Shown: positions 25,151 through 34,120 of the stretch, in pieces
Numbering within the stretch: the first letter of the stretch is position 1
Layout: each line of letters opens with the position of its first letter
Source: Pseudomonas paralactis
Lineage (GTDB): Bacteria; Pseudomonadota; Gammaproteobacteria; Pseudomonadales; Pseudomonadaceae
Length of the DNA: 64,000 nt
Assembly (NCBI RefSeq): GCF_001439735.1
Contig: NZ_JYLN01000001.1
Coordinates: 434,001 to 498,000, forward strand
Direction: 5' to 3'
Position numbers and translations under genes: made by a program
Notes under the pieces: model-generated
What the model saw: the letters and a program-made list of their open reading frames with translations, nothing else
What the model was told of the DNA's origin: nothing
Databases searched by the model: none

Positions 25151-27142
25151 ATGACCCCCATCACCCACGCCCAGCTCGACTGGGATGACCAAGGTCGCCC
25201 GCATTCGCGAGTGTTCGACGACGTGTACTTCTCCGACCAGTCGGGCCTTGAAGAAACCCGTTATGTATTTCTCGAACAGAACCGCTTGCAGGAGCGCTTT
25301 GCCGCCTTGCCGATGGGCGGGCGGCTGGTGATCGGCGAAACCGGCTTCGGCACCGGTTTGAATTTTTTGTGCGCCTGGCAGTTGTTCGATCAACACGCGG
25401 TAGCCGGTGCGCGTCTGCATTTTGTCAGTGTGGAAAAATACCCGCTCAGCCATGCCGACCTGCAACGCGCCCTCGCCCTCTGGCCCGAACTGCAACCCTA
25501 CGCCGAACAATTGCTGGCCCAGTACATCGCCATCCATCAAGGCTTCCAGCGCCTGGTATTGGACAATGGCCGTGTAACCCTGACCCTGTTGATCGGCGAC
25601 GCTCTGGAGCAATTGCCGCAACTGGATGCACAAATAGATGCATGGTTTCTCGACGGTTTTGCCCCGGCAAAAAACCCGGATATGTGGACCGCCGAACTGT
25701 TCGCCGAGCTGGCGCGCCTGGCGGCACCGGGCTCGACCATCAGCACCTTTACCAGTACCGGCTGGGTCCGCCGGCTGATCAACGCCGCCGGGTTCAAGAT
25801 GAAACGCACGCCGGGTATCGGCCACAAATGGGAGATCCTGCGCGGCGAGTTTCTCGGCTGGCCCGAACTAACGCCCAGGCCCGCCGTCACCGCCCCCTGG
25901 TTCGCACGCCCTGCGCCTCACACTGGCGAGCGCCGAGCGCTGGTGATCGGCGGCGGAATGGCCGGCTGCTGCACCGCCGCCAGCCTCGCGGCACGCGGTT
26001 GGCAGGTGTGCCTGCTGGAACGTCACGCGGCCCTGGCGCAGGAAGCGTCAGGCAACCCGCAAGGTGTGCTGTACCTGAAACTGTCGGCCCACGGCACCGC
26101 GCTGTCGCAGTTGATCGTCAGCGGCTTTGGCTACACCCGCCGGTTGCTTGAGCATTTGCAGCGTGGCGTCGATTGGGACGCGTGCGGCGTGTTGCAATTG
26201 GCCTTCAATGCCAAGGAAGCCGAACGCCAGGCCCAACTGGCCGAGGCCTTTGCGCCAGACCTGCTGCACAGGGTGGATGCAACCCAGGCACAAGCCCACG
26301 CCGGCATCCCGCTGGAGCAAGGTGGCTTGTTCTTCCCCGACGGCGGCTGGGTGCATCCGCCGGCGCTGTGCGAGTGGCAGGCCCGGCATCCGAATATCGA
26401 GGTGAAGCTGCATCAGGAGGCCCTGACCTTGCAGCGCGTCGATGGCCAGTGGCAGGCCCGGGACGGCGACACGCCGATTGCCGATGCGCCCGTGGTGGTA
26501 CTTGCCGGCGCCGCCGAGATAAAGCGCTTCCCCTTCAGCGCCGCGCTGCCGCTCAAACGCATTCGCGGGCAAATTACGCGCCTGCCGCACACCGCTCAAA
26601 GCCAGGAACTGAGCACCGTGGTATGCGCCCAGGGCTATGTCGCCCCGGCACGGTTAGGCGAACATACCCTGGGCGCCAGTTTCGACTTCAAGAGCGATGA
26701 TCTGACCCCTACCCTCGCCGAACACGCCGACAACCTGGAGCTGCTGCGGGAAATTTCCCCGACCTTGCTGCAGGCTTTGCACCCCGACAACCAGGCACTG
26801 GACACCCTGGAAGGCCGCGCCGCCTTCCGCTGCACCAGCCCGGACTATCTGCCCATCGTCGGCCCGCTGGCCGATGCCGACGCATTTGCACAGGCCTTCG
26901 GCATACTGGCGCGGGATGCGCGCCAAGTGCCGGATACGCCCTGCCCCTGGCTGGAGGGGGTGTATATCAATAGCGGCCACGGCTCACGCGGTTTGATCAC
27001 CGCACCGTTATCCGCACAACTGCTGGCGGCATGGCTGGACAACGAACCGCTCCCCTTGCCCATCAGCGTGGCCCAGGCCTGTCACCCCAACCGGTTTGCT
27101 TTGCGTGAGTTGATTCGAGGCAAATCGCACAAGACACCATGA
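25151..27142 (+). CDS. mnmC: Bifunctional tRNA mnm5s2U biosynthesis protein MnmC
   Basis: A 663-residue two-domain enzyme for the last steps of 5-methylaminomethyl-2-thiouridine synthesis at tRNA position 34. The N-terminal methyltransferase (about 1-240) carries the SAM motif GETGFGTGLNFL (62-73) and the GFAPAKNPDMW loop. The C-terminal FAD-dependent oxidase (about 255-663) starts with the dinucleotide motif VIGGGMAGCCTA and ends with NSGHGSRGLITAPLSA, as in DAO-type enzymes. The start at 25151 (MTPITHAQLDW) is the family start and lies 11 codons inside the open frame. It is divergent from the phosphotransferase gene. Confidence 0.96.
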   Translation: MTPITHAQLDWDDQGRPHSRVFDDVYFSDQSGLEETRYVFLEQNRLQERFAALPMGGRLVIGETGFGTGLNFLCAWQLFDQHAVAGARLHFVSVEKYPLSHADLQRALALWPELQPYAEQLLAQYIAIHQGFQRLVLDNGRVTLTLLIGDALEQLPQLDAQIDAWFLDGFAPAKNPDMWTAELFAELARLAAPGSTISTFTSTGWVRRLINAAGFKMKRTPGIGHKWEILRGEFLGWPELTPRPAVTAPWFARPAPHTGERRALVIGGGMAGCCTAASLAARGWQVCLLERHAALAQEASGNPQGVLYLKLSAHGTALSQLIVSGFGYTRRLLEHLQRGVDWDACGVLQLAFNAKEAERQAQLAEAFAPDLLHRVDATQAQAHAGIPLEQGGLFFPDGGWVHPPALCEWQARHPNIEVKLHQEALTLQRVDGQWQARDGDTPIADAPVVVLAGAAEIKRFPFSAALPLKRIRGQITRLPHTAQSQELSTVVCAQGYVAPARLGEHTLGASFDFKSDDLTPTLAEHADNLELLREISPTLLQALHPDNQALDTLEGRAAFRCTSPDYLPIVGPLADADAFAQAFGILARDARQVPDTPCPWLEGVYINSGHGSRGLITAPLSAQLLAAWLDNEPLPLPISVAQACHPNRFALRELIRGKSHKTP

Positions 27143-27164
27143 GCCAATAACGCACCAGCGGCAC

Positions 27165-30100
27165 TTAACGAATCGCGCAAACATTGAGTGCCTCGGCGCG
27201 AATAGCCTCTTGGGTGAGCCGCTGGATCTCGGCACTTTCGGATGCCGCTTTATCACGACTGATGTGGTCCACACTCGCCGTTCGGGCCGCCTCATCGAGG
27301 TCCGGGTCGGCGAGTACCGCCTGTAAACGCGTATGAAACGGCGTGCCAATGGCTTCAAAGCTGTCAGCATGTGTGCGCTTGAGATACTTTTGCCAGTAGG
27401 GCAACTCGTGCATGAATGTCGGGAAAGCCTCGGTCGCCTCTGCCTCCCTGACCTCGCGTTCAGCAGCATCAAGTGCTTGGGGCGTCACCCCGGCTAAAAT
27501 GCCGAAACGCATGTGCTGTGGCTGCCCTGGAAGATAAAAACGATTCGCCAGGCCGGTGCGAAAAGCCAGGCTCACTTCCAGGCCCTCGGTTGCCGGGTTT
27601 TTGAGGTGATAATCACGGGCAATCTGTTCCAGACGATCCAGCCGAAACAAGCCACGCCCCAGCTTCAGCAGTGGCCCGACGGACAGATTCCCACCCTCGA
27701 TCTGCCGGCGCATCTCACTGACTTCAAGCAGGATCTCCAGATCGCCGAAGCTCACCGCGGCATCGTCGTCACAATTGAGTTGGGTGCCCGCCCATTCAAA
27801 CACCTCATCGGCCAGATCGGCGCGCGCTCTGACCGCATCAAGCACTCGCCACACCCTGCGCGTCATGTCCTGCTTCACCCGTTCCAGATCCGCCGAGCCG
27901 CCCAGCTCGGCCAGATGCTTGAACAGGCCATCGCTGCCCCTGGCATCCTTGAGCATTTGCCAGGTAGTGAGCTTGGCCTGGTAGTCCGCCGCCAGCGGCT
28001 CCGGCAGCCAGAGTTGCCGCGCGGCCTGTTCGCTGATGATCGGAATATCATCTTCATAGACCCCCATGCCAAACCCTCTCAGGCGACGATATTCCAGAAC
28101 TCGCATCCGCGTCGGCAGGGTCAACGGATTACGGCTCAAATTGATGGGGCGGGTGCGCGCCGGACCGGCGTTGAATAACCAGTTCGGCAGCTCGGTAATG
28201 TCGTTGTCCCGCAGGTCGACATGTTCAAGCAAAGCCAAAGGCGCCAGACCTTCGGGAAACGTTTTGAGTCGACAGTTACTCAGGAACAGCTCGCGCAAAC
28301 CGATCATGCCATGCAGTTTGGGCGGATCAATCAGTGGGTTGCCCGCCAGGTTCAGGCTTTTGAGACTGCGCATGCCTGCCAACTTGGCGCGCGTGTAGTC
28401 GGTCAGCGTCAGTTGATTATTATCCAGGTACAACGACTCCAGTTGCGGCACGGTCGAGACAACCTCCGGCAGACGCGTCAAGCGGTTCCCCGACACGTCC
28501 AGGGATTTCAGCCCGGTAAAATGCTTCAGGAAATACGCCAGCTCGTCACTCACCTCCATGTTGCGCATCGATAGCTGGCGCACATGCTCAAAACCGACTG
28601 TGGGCGGCAACACAGGCAACGGGCCACCGAGCATGCCATCGAGTGATAGCCGATGCACCTCACCAGGGCCAGTCATACGCCGCCAGCACGCTTCAAGCCG
28701 CTGTGCGATGTTATTGCGGCTAAGCCGTGCTTGCGCCAACGGCCCGGGGATCTTTGCCAATGCCGCTTTATCGCTGCGCCAGGCCGTCAGTACGGCACAC
28801 AGCGTTTGCAGGTTGCGCTGCAACGCCTTGACCGCCCGGGCGCGTGCCAGATGATCGGCTCCCAACGCCTGGACAAACGTCGACGCCTGGGCCTCGTCAA
28901 ACAAGGGGAAGAGCTTTCTGACCTTGCGCAGCAGCGTCGCCGGCTGTTGCGGCACCTCGGGTGGTGCCGCCTGTACGCATCCCTCGCGCCAGGCAGGCAG
29001 CGGTTCGGCCGACGGTTCGCGCAGATAGCGCTCCACATCGGCACGTTCATCGCCGACCTGCCAACGCAACTTCAGTTGCAGCTGCATAGCCCCAGGCTCC
29101 CCTGTGTCGTAGATGCCCAGGCGGGTGCGCTGTGCAGCCGACAACGTATTGAGCAGTGCCTGGTAAAAACCGGAGGGCCCAGGGACAGGATCGTGCAAGG
29201 CAACGTCCCGCTCATCGAACGCCTGATAGCCCCGTGCAGACTTGACCACTTTGCGCAGAACACTCGCCGACGCGTTTTCCTGCTTACCAAGCAAGGCGCC
29301 TTCCAGGGTCTGCTCATGCAGCTGCACGCGCAGTTGCGCGGGCCAGCCCCGCAACTTGCCGAGCAGGGCAATCGCCAGGCGCTCGGTCGATTCGTTGGCC
29401 AACTGCGGCAAATAAAATCCCGCCACCGCACGGTCTTCCTGTAGCTCGTGCAACGCCAGCCTGGCACGCTGAGCCAGGCGCAGGGGCACGCGGCGAGTGT
29501 TATGCAGGTACAGGCGCTCCTGCGAGGTGGCCTGCAACAGCAGTTCCTGCGCCATTCCGGTCGGCAGGTGCGGGAAGTGATTCTTGAGCAGGGCGGCATT
29601 GCCCTGGGGGAGCGGGTCGGAGTCCAGGTAAAGCTGCTCGAACAGTTCGCCATAATGTTCTTTAACCACTGACAACAGACGGGCCGACAATGCCTTCTGC
29701 GCCTCCTCAGGCTCGACGTTCGGCCCCAGCAACGCCTCACGCTCTTCGTTATCGAGCGCGTCGAGCAAGGTTTGCATCAACTGTCCGTTATTGATCTGCT
29801 GTTCACTGACGTGAATGCTTAAATCTTCGTAATCGAATGGAGCGGTGTCCGGGAACCGCTGGAGTAAATCACCGTGTTCATCCAACAGCTCGAAAAAGCG
29901 CCCCTGGGGCCAGCCGTCCAGCAAAGGCAAGGCAAACATTTGCAGGCGAGCGGTAGACGGATGCGTCTGGCTCTGGAATTGCAATTGCCAGATCAGGTCA
30001 TGAAACACTTGTTCCTGCCGCCAGCGCACCACACTGTCGCGCAGGCGTTGCGGCAATGCCTGGTTGCGCTCCACCAGTTGCCGTAACCAGGGTAATTGGC

Positions 30101-31976
30101 TGTTGGTCGTGGTGATAATTTCATCCAACTGGCTCTGCGACAGGGACTTGAGGTCCGGCGACAGCCGCTTGAGCACATAGGCCGGCGTGTGCCACTGATC
30201 GACTTGTTCGGACTGATGGCGCCAACCACCGACGCCATTGTGCTCCAACGGCGGGCGGTAAGCTGTGTCACGCACGGGATGCACTGCTCGCCAGCGCCCA
30301 AGGGCGGAATCAAAGTTAACCCGGTAAAGCGCGCCGTCCATCGCAGCATAAGAGCGCCCCCGATACTGGTAAATCCCTCGGTAACTGGGCGTGGCCAGTA
30401 CCTCATCGCCGATGGTTTGCTGATACGGACGAAGGGAACGACGCCAAAGCCGCGCGCCACCGCCAGACAATCGCACCGCGTCAAACTGGTCGAAAAATGC
30501 AGCGGCCTCCTTTTGCGTACGCGTAAACATCGACCCCACAACCTTGCCCCCCGCCGCCAACACCATCATTGAACCGATGCCTTCCGCCACGTTGAACAAA
30601 TGCTCCAGCGCCTGCGTCTTGCGGTGATGCTCCCAATCTTCAACGCCTTCATAGACTTCACCCAGCAACTGCCCTACCCCCACGCCCAGCATCAGTTGGC
30701 CGAGGCCGGGCACGAAAAAACCGGCGACATTGGCCAGGGTCAACCCCAGGTCCACATAGCGTTCGAGCAATGCAGTGCGTGCCTCCTCGTCCACGTCCGC
30801 CACGGGCACCGCCAGTACCCTGGCGTCCAGTTGCGCCTTGCCGACGTAAACGTCGAAGAAAAACCGCGCAATGCTGACGTTAACCGCAACCGCCTCCAGG
30901 CTTTCTACGGCATTGCGGGTATCGAACCGTTGGAAAAAATCCGGGCGCTCGGACTCGTCCAGATAGCCTTTGAAAAACTCGCGATAGGCAGGCACCTGCA
31001 ATTGCCCTGACAGGTAACTATTGAATGCGGCGAGGGTGTCGTATTCGAACCAGGGCCGCTCCGGCTCGTTGGGCATATACACCACACAATGCCCCGAGGG
31101 CAGGCTCTGCGACGCACCGCCGGAAAACACCAACACACTCCACGCGCACGCCTGATCAACATTTAATCCGTGCCAGGTCAACGGCCCCCCATCCATCTGC
31201 AGAACCTTGCTCGGCGGGGTATCGCCATTGCTCTTGAGCTGCTTGAGCAACGTTGCAGCCGTGTCCTTGCTCACGTGCCCCTTGCCCGACGCTATGTGCA
31301 GGTCCAGGAGCATATCGCTCATCTTGAGATTGGCAATGTCCCGGGCCACCGGGTCATGCGTATGCGTAGTCGGCGGGGCATTCGGGGGCGGCAGATCGAA
31401 CACCTCTCGCAGGTGCAGTTGGTAGGCGCCGCCCAAATCCAGTTCACGACAACAGCGCACAAATTCAAGGGCACTTAGGGTGTCGACTTTCTGGCCGGTA
31501 GCTTTGCTGCGGATCAGCGCACCGATTACCAGTCCACTGGACTGGGCCCGCGCAGCACTGAAGTTCTGCATGGCAGCCTGCAACAGGGTGTGCTTTTCAA
31601 CGGTGACCGTCACTGTCAACGGCCCCATCAAGTCGGGGTTGAGGTTCGTCATCTCGCGATGCGGCATTTCCAACACGTCGTGCTGCACATCCAACGTATG
31701 CCCCTTGGATAACAGATAGGCTTCAAGGCGCTCGATGCAAAACTCATCGAGGGGCTCCAGCGCCTGCAACCGGGTATGGACAGTGTCTCGCAGCGGCCCA
31801 CTGATTTCGTGCGCCTGCCAAATGGCGGTCCGCGTTTCGGGAGCGGTCTGCACCAACCAGCCAGGCAGGTTGTCGAGAAGCGTCTGGGCTATATCCAGAT
31901 CCTGAGTCATTTCCAGCAATTTGCGCGGCAGCTGCGCGCTGAGTCGGGGGCCAACCACTTCATTTACCTGCGGCAT
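27165..31976 (-). CDS. Giant LRR-NEL toxin/effector, predicted E3 ubiquitin ligase
   Basis: A 1603-residue protein; the start at 31976 (MPQVNEVVG) follows AGGGAGGT. Residues 1 to about 1100 resemble the dermonecrotic-toxin-like DUF6543 region of pseudomonad proteins, with two hydrophobic stretches (VAGFFVPGLGQLMLGVGVG and IGSMMVLAAGG) that could insert in membranes. Residues about 1131-1300 contain leucine-rich repeats (LKSLDVSGNRLTRLP, LESLYLDNNQL, LKSLNLAGNPL). Residues about 1310-1603 match the NEL E3 ligase domain of IpaH/SspH, with a C-x-D motif at Cys1402. It likely acts in a eukaryotic host or predator. No secretion signal or system is adjacent. Confidence 0.85.
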   Translation of the reverse strand: MPQVNEVVGPRLSAQLPRKLLEMTQDLDIAQTLLDNLPGWLVQTAPETRTAIWQAHEISGPLRDTVHTRLQALEPLDEFCIERLEAYLLSKGHTLDVQHDVLEMPHREMTNLNPDLMGPLTVTVTVEKHTLLQAAMQNFSAARAQSSGLVIGALIRSKATGQKVDTLSALEFVRCCRELDLGGAYQLHLREVFDLPPPNAPPTTHTHDPVARDIANLKMSDMLLDLHIASGKGHVSKDTAATLLKQLKSNGDTPPSKVLQMDGGPLTWHGLNVDQACAWSVLVFSGGASQSLPSGHCVVYMPNEPERPWFEYDTLAAFNSYLSGQLQVPAYREFFKGYLDESERPDFFQRFDTRNAVESLEAVAVNVSIARFFFDVYVGKAQLDARVLAVPVADVDEEARTALLERYVDLGLTLANVAGFFVPGLGQLMLGVGVGQLLGEVYEGVEDWEHHRKTQALEHLFNVAEGIGSMMVLAAGGKVVGSMFTRTQKEAAAFFDQFDAVRLSGGGARLWRRSLRPYQQTIGDEVLATPSYRGIYQYRGRSYAAMDGALYRVNFDSALGRWRAVHPVRDTAYRPPLEHNGVGGWRHQSEQVDQWHTPAYVLKRLSPDLKSLSQSQLDEIITTTNSQLPWLRQLVERNQALPQRLRDSVVRWRQEQVFHDLIWQLQFQSQTHPSTARLQMFALPLLDGWPQGRFFELLDEHGDLLQRFPDTAPFDYEDLSIHVSEQQINNGQLMQTLLDALDNEEREALLGPNVEPEEAQKALSARLLSVVKEHYGELFEQLYLDSDPLPQGNAALLKNHFPHLPTGMAQELLLQATSQERLYLHNTRRVPLRLAQRARLALHELQEDRAVAGFYLPQLANESTERLAIALLGKLRGWPAQLRVQLHEQTLEGALLGKQENASASVLRKVVKSARGYQAFDERDVALHDPVPGPSGFYQALLNTLSAAQRTRLGIYDTGEPGAMQLQLKLRWQVGDERADVERYLREPSAEPLPAWREGCVQAAPPEVPQQPATLLRKVRKLFPLFDEAQASTFVQALGADHLARARAVKALQRNLQTLCAVLTAWRSDKAALAKIPGPLAQARLSRNNIAQRLEACWRRMTGPGEVHRLSLDGMLGGPLPVLPPTVGFEHVRQLSMRNMEVSDELAYFLKHFTGLKSLDVSGNRLTRLPEVVSTVPQLESLYLDNNQLTLTDYTRAKLAGMRSLKSLNLAGNPLIDPPKLHGMIGLRELFLSNCRLKTFPEGLAPLALLEHVDLRDNDITELPNWLFNAGPARTRPINLSRNPLTLPTRMRVLEYRRLRGFGMGVYEDDIPIISEQAARQLWLPEPLAADYQAKLTTWQMLKDARGSDGLFKHLAELGGSADLERVKQDMTRRVWRVLDAVRARADLADEVFEWAGTQLNCDDDAAVSFGDLEILLEVSEMRRQIEGGNLSVGPLLKLGRGLFRLDRLEQIARDYHLKNPATEGLEVSLAFRTGLANRFYLPGQPQHMRFGILAGVTPQALDAAEREVREAEATEAFPTFMHELPYWQKYLKRTHADSFEAIGTPFHTRLQAVLADPDLDEAARTASVDHISRDKAASESAEIQRLTQEAIRAEALNVCAIR

Positions 31977-32344
31977 GCGACCTCCCTGGGCCAAAGCCCG
32001 CCACACCGTTTCTGTCCTTGATCTGCATTCATTGATGACCGTCCTTGATGGCTCTGATGGTTAACGCTCGAAGATAAGCCCACCGCCGCCGCCGAAGGGT
32101 TTGAATACTCGCTGGATTGAGCGGCTTAACGCCCTGCAATTCCCATCAATTCTTGCCGTATTTACCGCCCTTTCGCGGCACGCCAAGCCAGCCGGCGAAT
32201 GGGCAACGAGCCATTAGGCCTGGAAGGCTTATAACTTATCGTTCTAAAACTCCCTGGTTTTACCTGGGTCAGTTTCTGGGTACGCGCCCTTTTGGGCGTA
32301 TTGAGTATTGACCCCTCCCCAACGGAAAAACCGGTAAGGAACTT
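31977..32344. other. 368-bp divergent intergenic region
   Basis: It separates the giant toxin gene from the NAGGN operon and so should hold both promoters. No clear -10/-35 or operator could be assigned. A small hairpin (gcgcccttttgggcgt, about 32284-32299) lies about 45 bp before asnO, without a T-run. Nothing coding was recognised. Confidence 0.4.
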
Positions 32345-34117
32345 ATGTGTGGACTAGCTGGCGAGTTACGCTTTGATCATCAACCTGCCGACCTGGCAGC
32401 CGTAGAACGCATCACGCACCACCTCGCCCCCCGCGGCCCAGACGCCTGGGGCTTTCACGCCCAAGGGCCGATTGCCCTGGGCCATCGCCGCCTGAAAATC
32501 ATGGACCTGTCGGACGGCTCCGCCCAACCGATGGTCGACGCCCAACTGGGGTTGTCCCTGGCGTTCAATGGCGCGATTTACAATTTCCCGGAACTGCGAA
32601 AAGAGCTGGAAGCCCTGGGCTACGCCTTCTATTCCGGCGGCGATACCGAAGTGCTGCTCAAGGGCTATCACGCCTGGGGTGAAGCGCTGCTGCCCAAGCT
32701 CAACGGCATGTTTGCGTTCGCCATCTGGGAGCGCGATGCACAGCGTCTGTTCATCGCCCGTGACCGTCTCGGTGTGAAGCCCTTGTACCTGTCACGCACC
32801 GGCCAACGCCTGCGTTTCGCCTCGGCGTTGCCGGCCTTGCTCAAGGGGGGCGATATCAACCCGATCCTCGATCCGGTTGCGCTCAACCACTACCTGAATT
32901 TCCACGCCGTGGTGCCTGCGCCGCGCACGCTGTTGGCGGGTATTGAAAAGCTGCCGCCCGCCAGTTGGATGCGCATCGAGGCCAGCGGCAAGACCGAACA
33001 GAAAACCTGGTGGACCCTGCCCTACGGCCCCCGCGAGGATGAACAGAATCTGAGCCTGGAAGACTGGACCGACCGCGTACTCGACAGCACCCGCGAAGCC
33101 GTGGCCATTCGCCAACGTGCGGCGGTGGATGTCGGCGTGCTGCTCTCCGGCGGGGTCGATTCGAGCATGCTCGTCGGCCTGCTGCGCGAAGTGGGCGTAG
33201 AGGATTTGTCGACCTTCTCCATCGGCTTCGAGGATGCCGGTGGCGAGCGTGGCGACGAGTTCCAGTATTCGGATCTGATCGCCAACCATTACGGCACTCG
33301 CCACCACCAATTGCGCATCGCTGAAAGCGAGATCATCGAGCAACTGCCGGCCGCCTTCCGCGCCATGAGCGAGCCGATGGTCAGCCACGACTGCATCGCT
33401 TTCTACCTGCTGTCACGAGAAGTGGCCAAGCATTGCAAAGTGGTGCAGAGCGGCCAGGGCGCCGATGAATTGTTCGCCGGCTACCACTGGTACCCGCAGG
33501 TGGACGGCGCCAGCGACCCGTATGCCGCGTATCGCGACGCTTTTTTCGACCGCAGCTACGACGACTATGCCGCCACCGTTGCGCCGAAATGGCTGACCGC
33601 CAACGACGCCGCCGGCGACTTCGTACGCGAACACTTTGCCATGCCGGGAGCAGACGCCGCCGTGGACAAGGCCCTGCGCTTGGACAGCACCGTGATGCTG
33701 GTGGATGACCCGGTCAAACGCGTCGACAACATGACCATGGCCTGGGGCCTGGAAGCCCGTACGCCGTTCCTCGACTACCGCCTGGTGGAGCTGTCGGCGC
33801 GCGTGCCGGGCAAGTTCAAATTGCCCGATGGCGGCAAGCAGGTGCTCAAAGAGGCTGCGCGCCGAGTGATCCCCAGCGAAGTCATCGACCGTAAAAAAGG
33901 CTACTTCCCGGTGCCCGGCCTCAAGCACTTGCAGGGCGACACCCTGAACTGGGTGCGCGAACTGCTGCTGGATCCGAGCCAGGACCGCGGCCTGTTCAAC
34001 CCCGCCATGCTCGACCGCCTGCTGACGGACCCACAGGGTCAACTGACCCCATTGCGCGGCTCCAAGCTGTGGCAACTGGCGGCGCTGAACCTGTGGCTCA
34101 GCGAACAAGGAATCTGA
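32345..34117 (+). CDS. asnO: N-acetylglutaminylglutamine amidotransferase (AsnB-like)
   Basis: A 590-residue class II glutamine amidotransferase/asparagine synthetase homologue. Cys2 of MCGLAGEL is the glutaminase nucleophile, and the N-terminal domain spans about 1-210. The synthetase domain has the ATP-pyrophosphatase loop SGGVDSSML (about 268-276). Together with the next gene it makes N-acetylglutaminylglutamine amide (NAGGN), an osmoprotectant of pseudomonads; this enzyme supplies the terminal amide. It is first in a three-gene operon, and ngg starts 3 bp after its stop. Expression is expected under osmotic stress, though no regulator was seen. Confidence 0.93.
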   Translation: MCGLAGELRFDHQPADLAAVERITHHLAPRGPDAWGFHAQGPIALGHRRLKIMDLSDGSAQPMVDAQLGLSLAFNGAIYNFPELRKELEALGYAFYSGGDTEVLLKGYHAWGEALLPKLNGMFAFAIWERDAQRLFIARDRLGVKPLYLSRTGQRLRFASALPALLKGGDINPILDPVALNHYLNFHAVVPAPRTLLAGIEKLPPASWMRIEASGKTEQKTWWTLPYGPREDEQNLSLEDWTDRVLDSTREAVAIRQRAAVDVGVLLSGGVDSSMLVGLLREVGVEDLSTFSIGFEDAGGERGDEFQYSDLIANHYGTRHHQLRIAESEIIEQLPAAFRAMSEPMVSHDCIAFYLLSREVAKHCKVVQSGQGADELFAGYHWYPQVDGASDPYAAYRDAFFDRSYDDYAATVAPKWLTANDAAGDFVREHFAMPGADAAVDKALRLDSTVMLVDDPVKRVDNMTMAWGLEARTPFLDYRLVELSARVPGKFKLPDGGKQVLKEAARRVIPSEVIDRKKGYFPVPGLKHLQGDTLNWVRELLLDPSQDRGLFNPAMLDRLLTDPQGQLTPLRGSKLWQLAALNLWLSEQGI

Positions 34118-34120
34118 TCC

